64,000 bases of DNA, from assembly GCF_014200495.1 (NCBI RefSeq), contig NZ_JACHBY010000001.1, positions 806,001-870,000 of the forward strand. Direction: 5' to 3'. Of this stretch, positions 63,655 to 64,000 are shown piece by piece. The position numbers were made by a program, and so were the translations under genes. Under the pieces are notes generated by a model, which ran no database searches, was not told the DNA's origin, and saw nothing but the letters and a program-made list of their open reading frames with translations. The stretch's first letter is position 1, and every line of letters starts with the position of its first letter. Origin of the DNA: Mucilaginibacter geliditolerans. GTDB taxonomy: Bacteria; Bacteroidota; Bacteroidia; Sphingobacteriales; Sphingobacteriaceae.

Positions 63655-64000
63655 ATGAGCAACATATCGAAACAAAAAATACTTATTGTTGATGATGAAC
63701 CGGATATTTTAGAGCTGATAGAGTATAATTTAAAGAAGGAAGGCTATCAGGTTTTTCTTGCCCATAACGGACAAGAGGCTGTTACTGAGGCCAAAAGATC
63801 TCTCCCTGACCTGATAGTACTGGACATTATGATGCCTAAAATGGATGGCATCGAGGCCTGCCGCATTATGCGCACCATGCCCGAATTTAAGAATACCTTT
63901 ATGGTATTTTTAACTGCCCGCAGTGAGGAATATTCTGAAATTGCAGGTTTCAACGTTGGAGCAGACGATTATATCGCCAAACCTATAAAGCCCCGCGCTT
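63655..64000 (+). CDS. Response regulator, receiver domain (3' truncated by window edge)
   Basis: First 115 codons are seen. The receiver shows DD at 13-14, the phospho-acceptor Asp57 in LIVLDIMMPKMDG, Thr87 and Lys109 (KP). The GADDYIAKPIKPR ending suggests the OmpR/PhoB class with a winged-helix domain beyond the window edge. It has a 95-base A+T-rich upstream region with several ttaac/gttaa words. The cognate histidine kinase is probably just downstream. Confidence 0.93.
   Translation, partial: MSNISKQKILIVDDEPDILELIEYNLKKEGYQVFLAHNGQEAVTEAKRSLPDLIVLDIMMPKMDGIEACRIMRTMPEFKNTFMVFLTARSEEYSEIAGFNVGADDYIAKPIKPRA

Overview
The window looks like a chromosomal segment of a Bacteroidota bacterium, most likely family Sphingobacteriaceae (Mucilaginibacter/Pedobacter-like). 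Pointers are the A+T-rich intergenic DNA, lack of clear Shine-Dalgarno sequences, promoter-like TAnnTTTG boxes, a ribosomal protein THX gene, DUF4369/TlpA lipoproteins, MG2-type TonB-plug proteins and a trp gene order typical of the phylum. Assignment to a genus is inference; no rRNA or tRNA gene is present.

Layout. 0-7.5 kb: end of a transglutaminase-type protein, an NlpC/P60 lipoprotein, DUF3999 and DUF2339 envelope proteins, and mutS. 8-12 kb: an ABC exporter and several small proteins. 12.4-15.1 kb: a large MG2/TonB-plug protein. 15.2-20.2 kb: a minus-strand cluster of Tat-type exported sugar enzymes (two TIM-barrel isomerase-like proteins, one Gfo/Idh/MocA oxidoreductase, one PD40 protein). 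20.4-30.4 kb: desaturase, thioesterase, SlyD-like PPIase, DUF255 protein, a ParE/RelE toxin-antitoxin pair, M1 peptidase, PhzF and DUF4261 proteins. 30.5-41.7 kb: NmrA-like protein, smc, S41 peptidase, a degenerate HAD protein, a LolD-type ATPase, sucC and a GltS-like flavoprotein. 41.9-47.4 kb: YceI, a YciO-type protein, and trpDFBA preceded by a trp attenuator. 47.4-64 kb: Kir channel, SDR-GT2-recR, LOG protein, carboxyltransferase, a split DUF3592 gene, M19 dipeptidase, trxB, THX, GH20, gatB-TlpA, and the start of a response regulator.

The best mechanistic find is a complete transcription attenuator upstream of trpD (47110-47229): a 15-residue leader peptide with three consecutive Trp codons, a 1:2 pause hairpin, a 2:3 antiterminator and a 3:4 terminator with a U tract. 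It would couple trpDFBA transcription to Trp-tRNA charging. trpE, trpG and trpC are not in the window.

The most unusual structural signal is a set of intergenic 'word arrays': short words (about 7-12 nt) repeated with variation, usually followed by their reverse complements so that the locus can fold into a long imperfect hairpin. The vocabulary differs from locus to locus (aaagctgaaagg, tcaagagtcagg, ggttcatt, attagtgattag, ttcggatttcgg and others). Arrays often begin at or just after a stop codon. They are distinct from the REP-like palindromes also present here, which begin GTCAT and end ATGAC. I know of no described system that explains the word arrays.
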